Position numbers and translations under genes: made by a program. The notes under the pieces were generated by a model. The model made no database searches and had not been told where the DNA came from. It worked only from the letters and a program-made list of their open reading frames with translations. Source: Parachlamydiaceae bacterium (GTDB taxonomy: Bacteria > Chlamydiota > Chlamydiia > Chlamydiales > Parachlamydiaceae). From it: a stretch of 9,965 bases of DNA. This document shows positions 1 to 6,739 of the stretch, in pieces. The DNA is taken from NCBI GenBank assembly GCA_013817115.1, contig JACDDG010000065.1, positions 1 through 9,965 of the forward strand, given 5' to 3'. How positions within the stretch are numbered: position 1 is the stretch's first letter; each line of letters starts with the position of its first letter.

Positions 1-990
1 TTGTTGAGTTGCGACTAAAAGGTCTAGGCTTCCGGCATGGGCAGATAGTTGTTCAGCATGTTCATGCATCAAGGCTCCCAACTGCTCTTCCATCGTCTTT
101 CTGCGTTGCTTGAGGTATGTGACTTGACTTGCAACGGTTATGTGATGTTCATCAATTAGGTGCTCGCGATAGGCTTCCATTATAGCATTAAGCAAATCAC
201 TTGTTTCTTTACGCGAACGGAAGTGCAGAGTTAATGTAATAAATGATTTATCTTTATAATCAGAGAGAACTTTAAGGTCATCAGATAGATCTTCAGCCAT
301 CTTACGAATAGGCTTAAATTTCATTTCATAGCGGCGTTGATTGGCCTCAGTTCTAGCGGAACCTTCGATCGTAAACTCGACATTACTGTGCTTAAAGGGA
401 ACTCCTAGCAAACCTCCTCCGAGCTTGCCTTCAATTGAATCTGTCACAACATACTTTGTAGGCGATGCAAATTGTATGTCGTAATAGAGTGGAACTTCGC
501 CTGAATATTTTACATTTTTGGCTGTAATATCGGGCACACTATCGACGATGACTGGGTGCCGGCTGCGAACTAGGTGAGCTCCTTGAGCCATCAAATTTTC
601 TTTAGCATAATTGAGATGTTTAAATATTCTTACGATAGGCGAAGGCAGAATGGTATAACGTTCAAGTGTGGCTTGCAAATCCAGTTTTTTGATCGCCGCT
701 TCCAGAATCTTATGAGACTTGAGCATTACAATCGCAGAATTCTCTCTCTCTTCACCTAGTAAAAGTAGCGCTGTACTTTTAGATGCGCTATTGCCGTTTG
801 AAGCCTTTGCTTTTTCATAAAAAGTGGCTTCAGAAGTATATTTAACAGGTAATAAAAGAGAAACAAGTACGGCTAAGGCTGCACATATTAAACTTCCACG
901 GATAATGGGCTGTTTCCATTTTTTGCAGATGCGTTTAAAATCTGAAAAAGAAAGCAAAATGGTCTTCTCGTCGCTGTCAGGCTGTTTCAT
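1..990 (-). CDS. Wzz/GumC-type polysaccharide co-polymerase, C-terminus cut off by window edge
   Basis: This is an open minus-strand frame of 330 codons with no stop before the left edge, so the gene is partial. A short basic cytoplasmic N-terminus (residues 1-30, with KRICKKWK) precedes one hydrophobic membrane segment (about 32-49). The segment ends in LLPVKYTSEATFYEK, the usual junction of Wzz-family chain-length regulators, where the periplasmic domain begins. Residues 80-100 (ENSAIVMLKSHKILEAAI) and 250-280 also fit the family, and 285-330 is helical (KQRRKTMEEQLGALMHE), as expected for the long periplasmic hairpin. Family members sit in the inner membrane and control chain length and export of surface polysaccharide. 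The gene lies 27 nt downstream of the outer-membrane exporter gene, so the two are probably one operon. An AGGAG lies 13 nt before this ATG, a long spacing, but no other in-frame start is near. Whether a cytoplasmic tyrosine-kinase domain follows cannot be seen. Confidence 0.82.
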   Translation of the reverse strand, partial: MKQPDSDEKTILLSFSDFKRICKKWKQPIIRGSLICAALAVLVSLLLPVKYTSEATFYEKAKASNGNSASKSTALLLLGEERENSAIVMLKSHKILEAAIKKLDLQATLERYTILPSPIVRIFKHLNYAKENLMAQGAHLVRSRHPVIVDSVPDITAKNVKYSGEVPLYYDIQFASPTKYVVTDSIEGKLGGGLLGVPFKHSNVEFTIEGSARTEANQRRYEMKFKPIRKMAEDLSDDLKVLSDYKDKSFITLTLHFRSRKETSDLLNAIMEAYREHLIDEHHITVASQVTYLKQRRKTMEEQLGALMHEHAEQLSAHAGSLDLLVATQQ

Positions 991-1017
991 GGATGAACTT
1001 CTACTCCTAAAGAAAAA

Positions 1018-2064
1018 TTAATCTCCAAATATCGTATACAAACGATGTCCCGTATTAAAAAAAAGAGCTGTCGGTAATAACTGCTCGATAAAGCGATTCC
1101 ATTCGGTAATCGGTTTGGTCGATACGTAAATGGTGTCTCCAGGCATGATCAACAGGCTATCATTGGGGAGATGAATGATATGCTGCCACGAAAGTTCGTA
1201 AATTTTTGGGCATTGCAAATTGCCTCTAATAACTTGAATGTGTCTTTTGTCACCTGTGAAAGGAATGCCTCCAGAAGAGACCAAGGCTTCACGCAATGAT
1301 AAGAAGCCATAAGGGAGCGGCACAGCGCCCGGTTTAAAGACTTCTCCCATTACCATTGCTAGACCATCACGAGGACTTGCAATGAAAATCTTGTCACCAC
1401 CACGCATTACAATATTTTGACACATATCCCCTTCATTGATCAACTGATGCAAATCGATCGGCAAGGGGCGCCCACGGCGCATCACATAACTCATGAACAA
1501 GTTAGCATCCGGTGGAATATGCGCTTTTGCTAGGGTTTCGTACAGACGCATTTTGCCATCAACAGGGATAGCAGGGGTATTGACGAGCCCTGTCAGTTCT
1601 ACTTTGCTTTTTTGACGATCTTGATAGGTTACAAAGACTTCAATATTGCTAATTTGACTGCGAAATTCGTTTTGTATCTGTTGTCGAGCGTCTTCTAATG
1701 TTAAACCTCCAACCTGTACGGGAGGGATGTCGGGCAGGTTAACATTCCCTTCTTTGACTCGAAATCCACCTACAGCACTATTGATAAACTGTATTGATTC
1801 CATTAGGTCGCGACGCGTGGGATGATAAACGACAATGTTTAACAAGTCGTCTTCTGCGATCGTATCCAGATATTCATCCATTGCGCCGGCAGGCATCTCA
1901 TCGACTTCAATTCCTTCCATCTCTAGGATAGCGAGCTTACCTTGGCGTATTTTATATGAATCCATCACGAATTCATCTGCGCCCATTAATGGAAAATCAC
2001 AACAGTTTGTGGAGGTGCATGCACTTAGCCATAAGGACATAAATATTAAAGCAGCAGATTTCAT
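1018..2064 (-). CDS. Wza-type outer-membrane polysaccharide export lipoprotein
   Basis: The 348-residue product begins with a lipoprotein signal peptide whose lipobox is LSAC, giving a lipidated Cys16. Residues about 63-148 form a polysaccharide-export domain (YLDTIAEDDLLNIVVYHPTR, then LTLEDARQQIQNEF). Two SLBB-type domains follow, about 154-228 (VELTGLVNTPAIPV) and 235-315 (MVMGEVFKPGAVPL, ending IMPGDTIYVS). The tail at 318-335, PITEWNRFIEQLLPTALF, is the amphipathic helix with which Wza-class proteins form the helical pore across the outer membrane. I therefore expect a pore-forming exporter and not a truncated periplasmic form. The partner is the downstream co-polymerase, which lies 27 nt away on the same strand. 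The start is supported by GAGG four nt before the ATG and by the signal peptide. No glycosyltransferase or flippase is in view, so the polysaccharide is unknown. Confidence 0.9.
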   Translation of the reverse strand: MKSAALIFMSLWLSACTSTNCCDFPLMGADEFVMDSYKIRQGKLAILEMEGIEVDEMPAGAMDEYLDTIAEDDLLNIVVYHPTRRDLMESIQFINSAVGGFRVKEGNVNLPDIPPVQVGGLTLEDARQQIQNEFRSQISNIEVFVTYQDRQKSKVELTGLVNTPAIPVDGKMRLYETLAKAHIPPDANLFMSYVMRRGRPLPIDLHQLINEGDMCQNIVMRGGDKIFIASPRDGLAMVMGEVFKPGAVPLPYGFLSLREALVSSGGIPFTGDKRHIQVIRGNLQCPKIYELSWQHIIHLPNDSLLIMPGDTIYVSTKPITEWNRFIEQLLPTALFFNTGHRLYTIFGD

Positions 2065-2192
2065 AAATCCTCAAAATGATTAGCTTTCCATGAGTGTTGC
2101 GAAAGGATGCGACTTGCGAACTAATCTCATTTTTTTATCACAATCTTTTATCGACTTCATCATCGCCATCCCCTAGGAATAGAAAGGGGCTG

Positions 2193-2363
2193 ATAAGTTA
2201 CACCAAAAGTGTTCCAATTTTGGTTTTTGGCAAAGAAAAATCTCCCGCGAATAAGCGATCAAAACAGCCCCATATTATAATATTGGGTCGTTTTTGACCC
2301 ATTAAACCCGGGGCTTTCTCAAAGCCAAAAATCCAAAATTTGAACGCTTCTCGGTATACCTAT
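2193..2363. repeat. 171-bp imperfect palindrome (possible MITE-like element or structured RNA)
   Basis: The left arm (about 2193-2271) read in reverse complement matches the right arm (about 2284-2363) over almost its full length, with substitutions and one-base gaps. Examples are GCCAAAAACCAAAATT against GCCAAAAATCCAAAATTT, GAACACTTTTGG against GAACGCTTCTCGG, and GTTTTGATCG against GTTTTTGACCC. The centre is the exact palindrome TATTATAATA (2273-2282). The right arm carries two smaller perfect hairpins: TGGGTC/GACCCA (2284-2289 with 2296-2301) and GGCTTT/AAAGCC (2312-2317 with 2321-2326). No target-site duplication is obvious. A miniature transposable element, a decayed inverted pair of insertion-sequence ends, or a long folded RNA would all fit. 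Confidence 0.6.
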
Positions 2364-2502
2364 TGTTCACACAGGGTGTTTAATTTACTAGCTGAATTTG
2401 CAAGTTTCGAATTATTCAAGGTTAAAATAAATGTATTGATAGATTCTCAACGGATCGATGGGGGGCTGGGTTGTTACGTTTTTGGACTGAAAAACATTAC
2501 GA

Positions 2503-2530
2503 TTGTTTAAACATCAAATTTATGTATGGT
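2503..2530 (+). promoter_or_regulatory. weak candidate promoter for the SUMF1-like gene
   Basis: TTGTTT (2503-2508) is followed after 16 bp by TATGGT (2525-2530), about 60 bp before the gene start. A second possible -10, TATGAT (2555-2560), lacks a good -35. Both are weak matches in AT-rich DNA, so this is only a candidate. Confidence 0.25.
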
Positions 2531-2590
2531 GAAAGAATAAAAAAAATCATATTGTATGATCGTATTAAACCTTTATATTAATATTTCACT

Positions 2591-3973
2591 ATGCCTTTCT
2601 TCTTTTCGATATATCTTTTTCTTTTTTCTAGTCTCCATATACCCCCCTGTCTAGCTCAGGAATCGGGTACCCTTGTTGTAAGGTATCAAACCGGGCCAAA
2701 AGAAGAGCGTCTTGATCGCGTACGTTTCCGAATTTGGAATGAGTATCAAGAAGAGCAATTTTATCCAAAAACATGTTCACATTCCGAAAATGATGGTTGT
2801 CAGCACCGCATGGTCGTGGTTGAAAATCTTCAAGTTGGATATTATAAGCTCGAATTTTTAGTTCCAAATGCGGATCACCTTTTTGAAGAGATACCTGAGC
2901 GTTCATTTGAGATTCATAATGGAGAAGTGCTACGGATCAATCAATTCATTCGTCCCCGATATACCGCCTTTAAAAGTGCTATTCCATATAAATCTTCCAC
3001 AATATTAACTCTTTTGGCTATGGGTGAACCGGCACGACCTCCGTTTTTGGGCGTAAATGAATTAAAATCAAACATAATAGATGCGAATCATCCCGCTCCA
3101 CCTTCTTTAAGTTATGTTGCCGGTGGGAAGTCTATTATTGGAGATTCTTTTAACGATCTAATGACGAATGCTCTTCCAAGTCGAATGATTGAAATTTCTG
3201 CTTTTTCGATAGGAACTTATGAGGTCACAAATGCCGAATATGCTGATTTCTTGAATCGTGCTCTCAAAGTGAAGAAAATTGATTACGCAGTTTCCGGAAA
3301 GAATAAGGGGATTGTTTATGATCGCAAAGGGGATCTTTTATGCAAAACAATCGAAAAAGACCCTCTAAGTCAATTACGTCATGTAGATAATGATGACGGA
3401 TCTATGCATTTTGCTTCGGTGGCAGGTAAAGCCAATTTTCCTGTCATTTTCGTCTCTTGGTTTGGAGCCAATTTTTACTGCCAAGCTAGCGGTGGGCGTT
3501 TGCCAACTGAGGCTGAATGGGAAAAAGCGGCTGCTATGGACTTGCATTATCCTTTATTGCAATTTTACAAATATCGATATGGGTTTTCAAGCGATACCAT
3601 TGATGCAACATGGGCAAATTACAATAGCGATAACTATACTGATAAACAATTTCTGACTACTACGAGAGTTGGATATTTTAATGGAGTCAATAAATTGGGT
3701 GAGTTGCTAACTCATGATGCCAAAAGTCGTTGTGGTGCATACGACATGAGTGGAAATGTATGGGAATGGGTTTCAGATTGGTATGGCACCTCCTATCCTC
3801 AGGTTTTGCCATTATTAGATTATCAGGGTCCTGCAATGGGCTCTTCCAAGATTGTTAAAGGTGGTTGCTACGCAAGTTTTGGAGATGGACTTCGCGTTGC
3901 AGAGCGCATGGCGCTATCTCCTGTACACACAGATGCTTATACTGGTTTTCGGATTGCTAAAAACCCTTTTTAG
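2591..3973 (+). CDS. exported SUMF1/FGE-sulfatase-domain protein, probably not a true formylglycine-generating enzyme
   Basis: The 460-residue product starts with a hydrophobic stretch (residues 1-22, ending CLA before QES) that looks like a cleavable signal peptide, though it lacks the usual early positive charge. Residues about 26-120 look like a beta-sandwich or PEGA-like domain (GTLVVRYQTG, VVVENLQVGYYKLEF). Residues about 180-460 carry the FGE/SUMF1 fold: FSIGTYEVTNAEYADFLN, VSWFGANFYC (288-297), GGRLPTEAEWEKAA (301-314), DMSGNVWEW (385-393) and a C-terminal VKGGCYASF...GFRIAKNPF. The two catalytic cysteines of aerobic FGE lie just after the GGS/W motif. Here the only cysteine in that stretch is Cys426, inside GGC, so sulfatase activation is unlikely. 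A binding or structural role is more plausible, as in other SUMF1-domain proteins. The ATG is the first start after an in-frame stop at 2579, and no clear Shine-Dalgarno precedes it. Confidence 0.82.
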   Translation: MPFFFSIYLFLFSSLHIPPCLAQESGTLVVRYQTGPKEERLDRVRFRIWNEYQEEQFYPKTCSHSENDGCQHRMVVVENLQVGYYKLEFLVPNADHLFEEIPERSFEIHNGEVLRINQFIRPRYTAFKSAIPYKSSTILTLLAMGEPARPPFLGVNELKSNIIDANHPAPPSLSYVAGGKSIIGDSFNDLMTNALPSRMIEISAFSIGTYEVTNAEYADFLNRALKVKKIDYAVSGKNKGIVYDRKGDLLCKTIEKDPLSQLRHVDNDDGSMHFASVAGKANFPVIFVSWFGANFYCQASGGRLPTEAEWEKAAAMDLHYPLLQFYKYRYGFSSDTIDATWANYNSDNYTDKQFLTTTRVGYFNGVNKLGELLTHDAKSRCGAYDMSGNVWEWVSDWYGTSYPQVLPLLDYQGPAMGSSKIVKGGCYASFGDGLRVAERMALSPVHTDAYTGFRIAKNPF

Positions 3974-4014
3974 TGCATTAACCTACACTCGTTGTTACTT
4001 TTAAAGAAAAGATG

Positions 4015-4028
4015 AGAAAAATTTTTCT
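4015..4028. repeat. 14-bp perfect AT palindrome in the short intergenic gap
   Basis: AGAAAAATTTTTCT is its own reverse complement. It lies in the 123-bp gap between the SUMF1-like and barrel genes, flanked by AAAGAAAA on the left and TTTTCTTT on the right, which could extend the pairing. It may act as a weak terminator or a protein-binding site. In AT-rich DNA it may also be chance. Confidence 0.3.
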
Positions 4029-4082
4029 GACTTAAATTTTTTCTTTTCCTTATTTAAAAAAGATAGTATCAGTATTTTACTT

Positions 4083-4090
4083 AAGTGAGG
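4083..4090 (+). promoter_or_regulatory. Shine-Dalgarno that fixes the start of the barrel gene
   Basis: AAGTGAGG ends six bases before ATG 4097. A GTG at 4085 in the same frame lies inside this site and would add only four residues, so the ATG is the better start. Confidence 0.7.
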
Positions 4091-4096
4091 AACCTT

Positions 4097-4888
4097 ATGA
4101 AGCCGCTAAAATTATTTTGTCTAACTACATTAGTTTTTCTTTTTCCATTTATTCATATAAATGGGAGTTTTGAATTCTGTACACTCAGCATTAAAGGGCA
4201 TCGCCTCCTGATCGGACCAGAAGTTTATCATGTGCACCGAAATCGAGAGGGGGGATCTAAACAGAACGGCTGGCTTGGCGGAGGACGGTTTACCTACGAT
4301 CATTATCGGCGTCACTCATTTTATTGGGCCCTTGAAGGAGCAATTGCACGTGGAAAGCTTCACGGGAAGTCAAAGCTCTCAAAACAAGAATCTCATATGC
4401 GTGACCGTTCAATTGAAGGTCGCTTGGGGTATACGTTTCGAATTAAAAGAATATGCAAGCTTATGCTGACACCTTTTATAGGGGGTGGTTACATGATTGA
4501 AGATAATGATTTCCGACACCCATCTCCTTTGCATTTACACTTTAAAACGGCATACAGTTACGCATCAGCAGGTTTGTTATCGAGTATTAGTTTAGGTTGT
4601 CAATGGAAATTGGGGCTCACGGTAAAGTTACGTTACCTATTTGATCCTACGTGCAAAATTACACATGATCCAGACTTCAGAAGTACATCCCTTAAAATTG
4701 CAAATGATAATTTACAATACCGTTTAGAGTTGCCTGTCACGTATAATTATTGTCATGGGTTTTCTTTAGTCGCGACTCCATTCTATGAAAGTAGGATATA
4801 TGGACGACAGATTGGATTTCCTTTTGACTATTTGCAAACGCGTATTTACGACTATGGAGTCATTTTGCAGGCGCATTTTGGATATTAG
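4097..4888 (+). CDS. probable outer-membrane beta-barrel protein, family not recognised
   Basis: The 263-residue product has a signal peptide (MKPLKLFCLTTLVFLFPF, with likely cleavage near residue 23). The rest is strand-like: alternating aromatic and small or polar residues in segments of 8-12, with short glycine-rich or charged turns. Examples are SFYWALEGAIARG (74-86), LMLTPFIGGGYMI (122-134), YASAGLLSSISLG (155-167) and WKLGLTVKLRYLF (170-182). It ends YDYGVILQAHFGY, with a C-terminal aromatic and alternating hydrophobics as in the signal recognised by the BAM complex. Length and segment count suggest about 8-12 strands. I do not recognise the family. A small adhesin, porin or OmpA/OmpW-like barrel are all possible. 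The stop lies 9 bp from the stop of the converging gene with no clear terminator between them, so the two transcripts probably overlap. Confidence 0.7.
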   Translation: MKPLKLFCLTTLVFLFPFIHINGSFEFCTLSIKGHRLLIGPEVYHVHRNREGGSKQNGWLGGGRFTYDHYRRHSFYWALEGAIARGKLHGKSKLSKQESHMRDRSIEGRLGYTFRIKRICKLMLTPFIGGGYMIEDNDFRHPSPLHLHFKTAYSYASAGLLSSISLGCQWKLGLTVKLRYLFDPTCKITHDPDFRSTSLKIANDNLQYRLELPVTYNYCHGFSLVATPFYESRIYGRQIGFPFDYLQTRIYDYGVILQAHFGY

Positions 4889-4897
4889 TATCAAAAA

Positions 4898-5272
4898 TTA
4901 AGGTTTTATCCAAATTGAAGGCATCACTTCTGTTTCGTACGCAAGACAGTTCCATCCTTCAGGGCAATCTTTGTCGGTATATACACGTCCACATTGCTGA
5001 CACATGGTCTTAATGCGTAAAATGTAGCATCCACTGCAGTCACGAGAAACAACACGCACTTTTTCAAGTTCCCCATCTTTATGTTTTATGTAAGTGCCAT
5101 CCGGCATGGAAAGAACTGCTGTAGCTTGAACATAAACTTTTTCGAATGCTTCAGGAGATTCATATTGGCGCTGATAAAAATAGGGGTTTCCTTGTTTCGG
5201 ATGATACAAAGCCTCTGCAGATAGAAGATAAGTAAAAGAAAACAGAAAGAGTATTTTGGATTTTGCTAGCAT
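4898..5272 (-). CDS. small secreted six-cysteine protein of unknown function
   Basis: The 124-residue product has a clear Sec signal peptide (KSKILFLFSFTYLLSAEA, cleavage likely after Ala21), so it should reach the periplasm, outer membrane or outside. After a tyrosine-rich stretch (24-47) and a short beta-like region (48-76) come six cysteines in the last third: CSGC (79-82), CQQC (91-94), then Cys103 and Cys109. Two CxxC pairs could make a zinc-ribbon-like knuckle or, in an oxidising compartment, three disulfides. I do not recognise the family. Disulfide-rich envelope proteins are typical of chlamydiae, which would fit, but nothing here shows that role. A short AGG lies five bases before the ATG. 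The gene converges on the barrel gene with a 9-bp gap. Confidence 0.72.
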   Translation of the reverse strand: MLAKSKILFLFSFTYLLSAEALYHPKQGNPYFYQRQYESPEAFEKVYVQATAVLSMPDGTYIKHKDGELEKVRVVSRDCSGCYILRIKTMCQQCGRVYTDKDCPEGWNCLAYETEVMPSIWIKP

Positions 5273-5632
5273 ATGTACCTACTGTGCGAGTTAAGGGCTG
5301 AATTTTACTTTATCCATGCGTTTGGAAGAAACTTTCATTTTCTGTCATCCTATCAAGGAAGTTATTTTGAAGGAATTGTAAAATATTGTGATCGGGCAAA
5401 TCCTTCGGTTGCAACTTAATAAAATGGATTAAACATTAGGTTATACCCGAAAATTTGGTGTTGGAGGCTTTTAGCGCCCATACCGGCCTGCCGTGCCGCA
5501 CGTTTTGTAATGGATCGACCCGTGTGCAGCGAGCGGGCCCCGGCTCGCCTAGAGATGGAATTCAGGCTAACACAATCGCGGTAGGTTTTTTATATTTAGT
5601 TGATAATATTTCTGGACTTCAGCTTCAGCATT
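5273..5632. other. 360-bp gap without a protein gene
   Basis: This spacer lies between the end of mreC and the start of the six-cysteine protein gene, both on the minus strand. Bases 5273-5457 are AT-rich and should hold the promoter of the six-cysteine gene, but no good -35/-10 pair stands out. The rest is the GC-rich structured block at about 5458-5590, described separately. Confidence 0.65.
5458..5590. repeat. GC-rich structured intergenic block (repeat or non-coding RNA candidate)
   Basis: Bases 5461-5580 count to about 61% G+C (73 of 120) in a spacer that is otherwise strongly AT-rich, and the edges are abrupt. Structure is dense. GCGAGC (5529-5534) pairs perfectly with GCTCGC (5543-5548) around GGGCCCCG. 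CGGC/GCCG and GGC/GCC pairs occur at 5461-5500. The ends can close as GTGTTGG (5458-5464) with CTAACAC (5567-5573), including one G-T pair. On the plus strand the block runs into TTTTTT (about 5585-5590), as a terminator would. It matches no tRNA, RNase P, tmRNA or SRP consensus that I can recognise. Size and architecture resemble ERIC-like intergenic repeats. Confidence 0.5.
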
Positions 5633-6739
5633 CTACATCTCTTCCGAATCAAAACCTTGAGGACTCATCACAAAAACAAGCGATAGTGTATCCAAATTTC
5701 CTGCTGTTGGTTTTGCACGTAGTTCGTAAAAATAAGCGCCTTCGTCAAGCGGATCGACCTGAACGATTTCTGCCACTTGCAAGCCTTCCGGGAAAATACC
5801 ATCCATTCCGCTTGTTGCAAGAATATCATGAACTTTAAGCAACGCGATAGGTTGTCCATTACGGCCTGACTCATAGGGTATGCCGGAACGCAAATCGCGG
5901 GCAGGACCTTTTTCATCAGCGTAATCGTAATTAAACCCAATGCCTTTTAACAAGTTGCCATGAGATCTGTGATGAGGGGAACAACAGCCTTGTAGCTCTC
6001 CTTTAGCAAGATATAAGGTTTCTTGTTTTCGAGATAGCTGGTCTTGAATCTTTTCAAGCTTTAGGAAAAGAGCTTCCTTTTCATTTTGATCGGTAAAAAG
6101 AAATTCAAATTGAGTCAAATTATCCAAAAGGATATTGATGACTTCTACCAAGCGAACAGCCTGAGGGTAACCTCTAACAGCACGAACAGCCGGATAGAGT
6201 TCATTGTCAGTAATTAGACGCACCCGCGACTGGTGCTTGCCTACATAGTCAATGGCTCCAACTAGCGAATTGCCGATGACCACAGGACTATTTTTTGCAA
6301 TGACTTGCCTACTGAGCGTCTCATTTGTCGATTGTCCGACATCGATCCAAAAAAAACTATTCCAGGATGTTGAAGGGCGATAAATTACACGTGCGGGGAC
6401 CGCTTCGAGACGTCTCTTTAGAAGATGTTTAAGGTCGCTAGGATGGTTTTTTGAGCTTTCTTCTGATGAAAACAGTTGTTGGAGCTCTTTTTTTAAGTAA
6501 AAAGCTTCTTTTAAGAGTTCTTGTGATCGAGATGTTTCATTTTTCAGCATCTGATTTTCAATCTGCAGCCTAAGGAGCTGATCATTTTCCTCTCTTCCTG
6601 GCGTCAAAGTATTCCAAAGTGGAGATAGCATCGAAACAGCAAAACCACGAATATTTTCGCTTGTTTGCTTTGAGCGGCTCATCATCCAAAGTAGAGCGCA
6701 GAAAATAATTAAAAAGGGAATGACACTTCTTTTTCTCAT
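5633..6739 (-). CDS. mreC: rod-shape-determining protein MreC
   Basis: MreC links the MreB filament to the elongation peptidoglycan machinery from the periplasmic side of the inner membrane. The 368-residue product has the family layout: a basic start with one membrane helix (MRKRSVIPFLIIFCALLWMM), a coiled coil (about 50-90, ENDQLLRLQIENQMLKNE), then two beta domains. Typical motifs are SPVVIGNSLVGAIDYVG (151-167), RVRLITDNE (172-180) and ATSGMDGIFPEGLQVAEIV (308-326). About 55 extra residues (about 191-246, charged and helical, FLKLEKIQDQLSRKQETLYL) interrupt the second beta domain between RG and GELQG. I take this as a lineage-specific insertion. The start overlaps the aminotransferase stop as ATGA, so translation is probably coupled. 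No mreD follows downstream. In chlamydiae, Mre proteins are thought to serve division, since FtsZ is absent. Confidence 0.88.
   Translation of the reverse strand: MRKRSVIPFLIIFCALLWMMSRSKQTSENIRGFAVSMLSPLWNTLTPGREENDQLLRLQIENQMLKNETSRSQELLKEAFYLKKELQQLFSSEESSKNHPSDLKHLLKRRLEAVPARVIYRPSTSWNSFFWIDVGQSTNETLSRQVIAKNSPVVIGNSLVGAIDYVGKHQSRVRLITDNELYPAVRAVRGYPQAVRLVEVINILLDNLTQFEFLFTDQNEKEALFLKLEKIQDQLSRKQETLYLAKGELQGCCSPHHRSHGNLLKGIGFNYDYADEKGPARDLRSGIPYESGRNGQPIALLKVHDILATSGMDGIFPEGLQVAEIVQVDPLDEGAYFYELRAKPTAGNLDTLSLVFVMSPQGFDSEEM

Larger units (their letters stand above)
2065..2590. other. 526-bp gene-free gap between divergent genes
   Basis: This spacer separates the start of the minus-strand exporter gene from the start of the plus-strand SUMF1-like gene, so it should hold both promoters. 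Its middle is occupied by a large imperfect palindrome (2193-2363), listed separately. No open frame here has a ribosome site and a convincing composition. I could not find a good -35/-10 pair for the minus-strand gene. The part nearest 2590 is very AT-rich, with runs of A and T. Confidence 0.7.

Noticed and set aside
574..1021. Plus-strand frames of 61 and 65 codons
   Set aside because: They are antisense to the co-polymerase gene, whose family motifs are clear on the minus strand.
2094..2297. 67-codon plus-strand frame in the long spacer
   Set aside because: It runs into the large palindrome, which explains its sequence. No ribosome site and no recognisable domain.
2193..2363. Integron attC site
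   Set aside because: An imperfect palindrome of this size could suggest attC, but the conserved core sites at both ends are not present and no cassette array or integrase is in view.
2376..2510. 44-codon plus-strand frame starting at GTG in the long spacer
   Set aside because: No spaced ribosome site and no recognised family. The composition is mildly protein-like, but the frame is too short to support; it may be a remnant.
4085..4096. GTG start four codons upstream for the barrel gene
   Set aside because: The GTG lies inside the Shine-Dalgarno of the ATG at 4097, which gives a normal signal peptide.
5455..5838. 127-codon plus-strand open frame over the GC-rich block and the mreC 3' end
   Set aside because: It starts at TTG without a ribosome site, and half of it is antisense to mreC. 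Its length is explained by the high G+C of the structured block.
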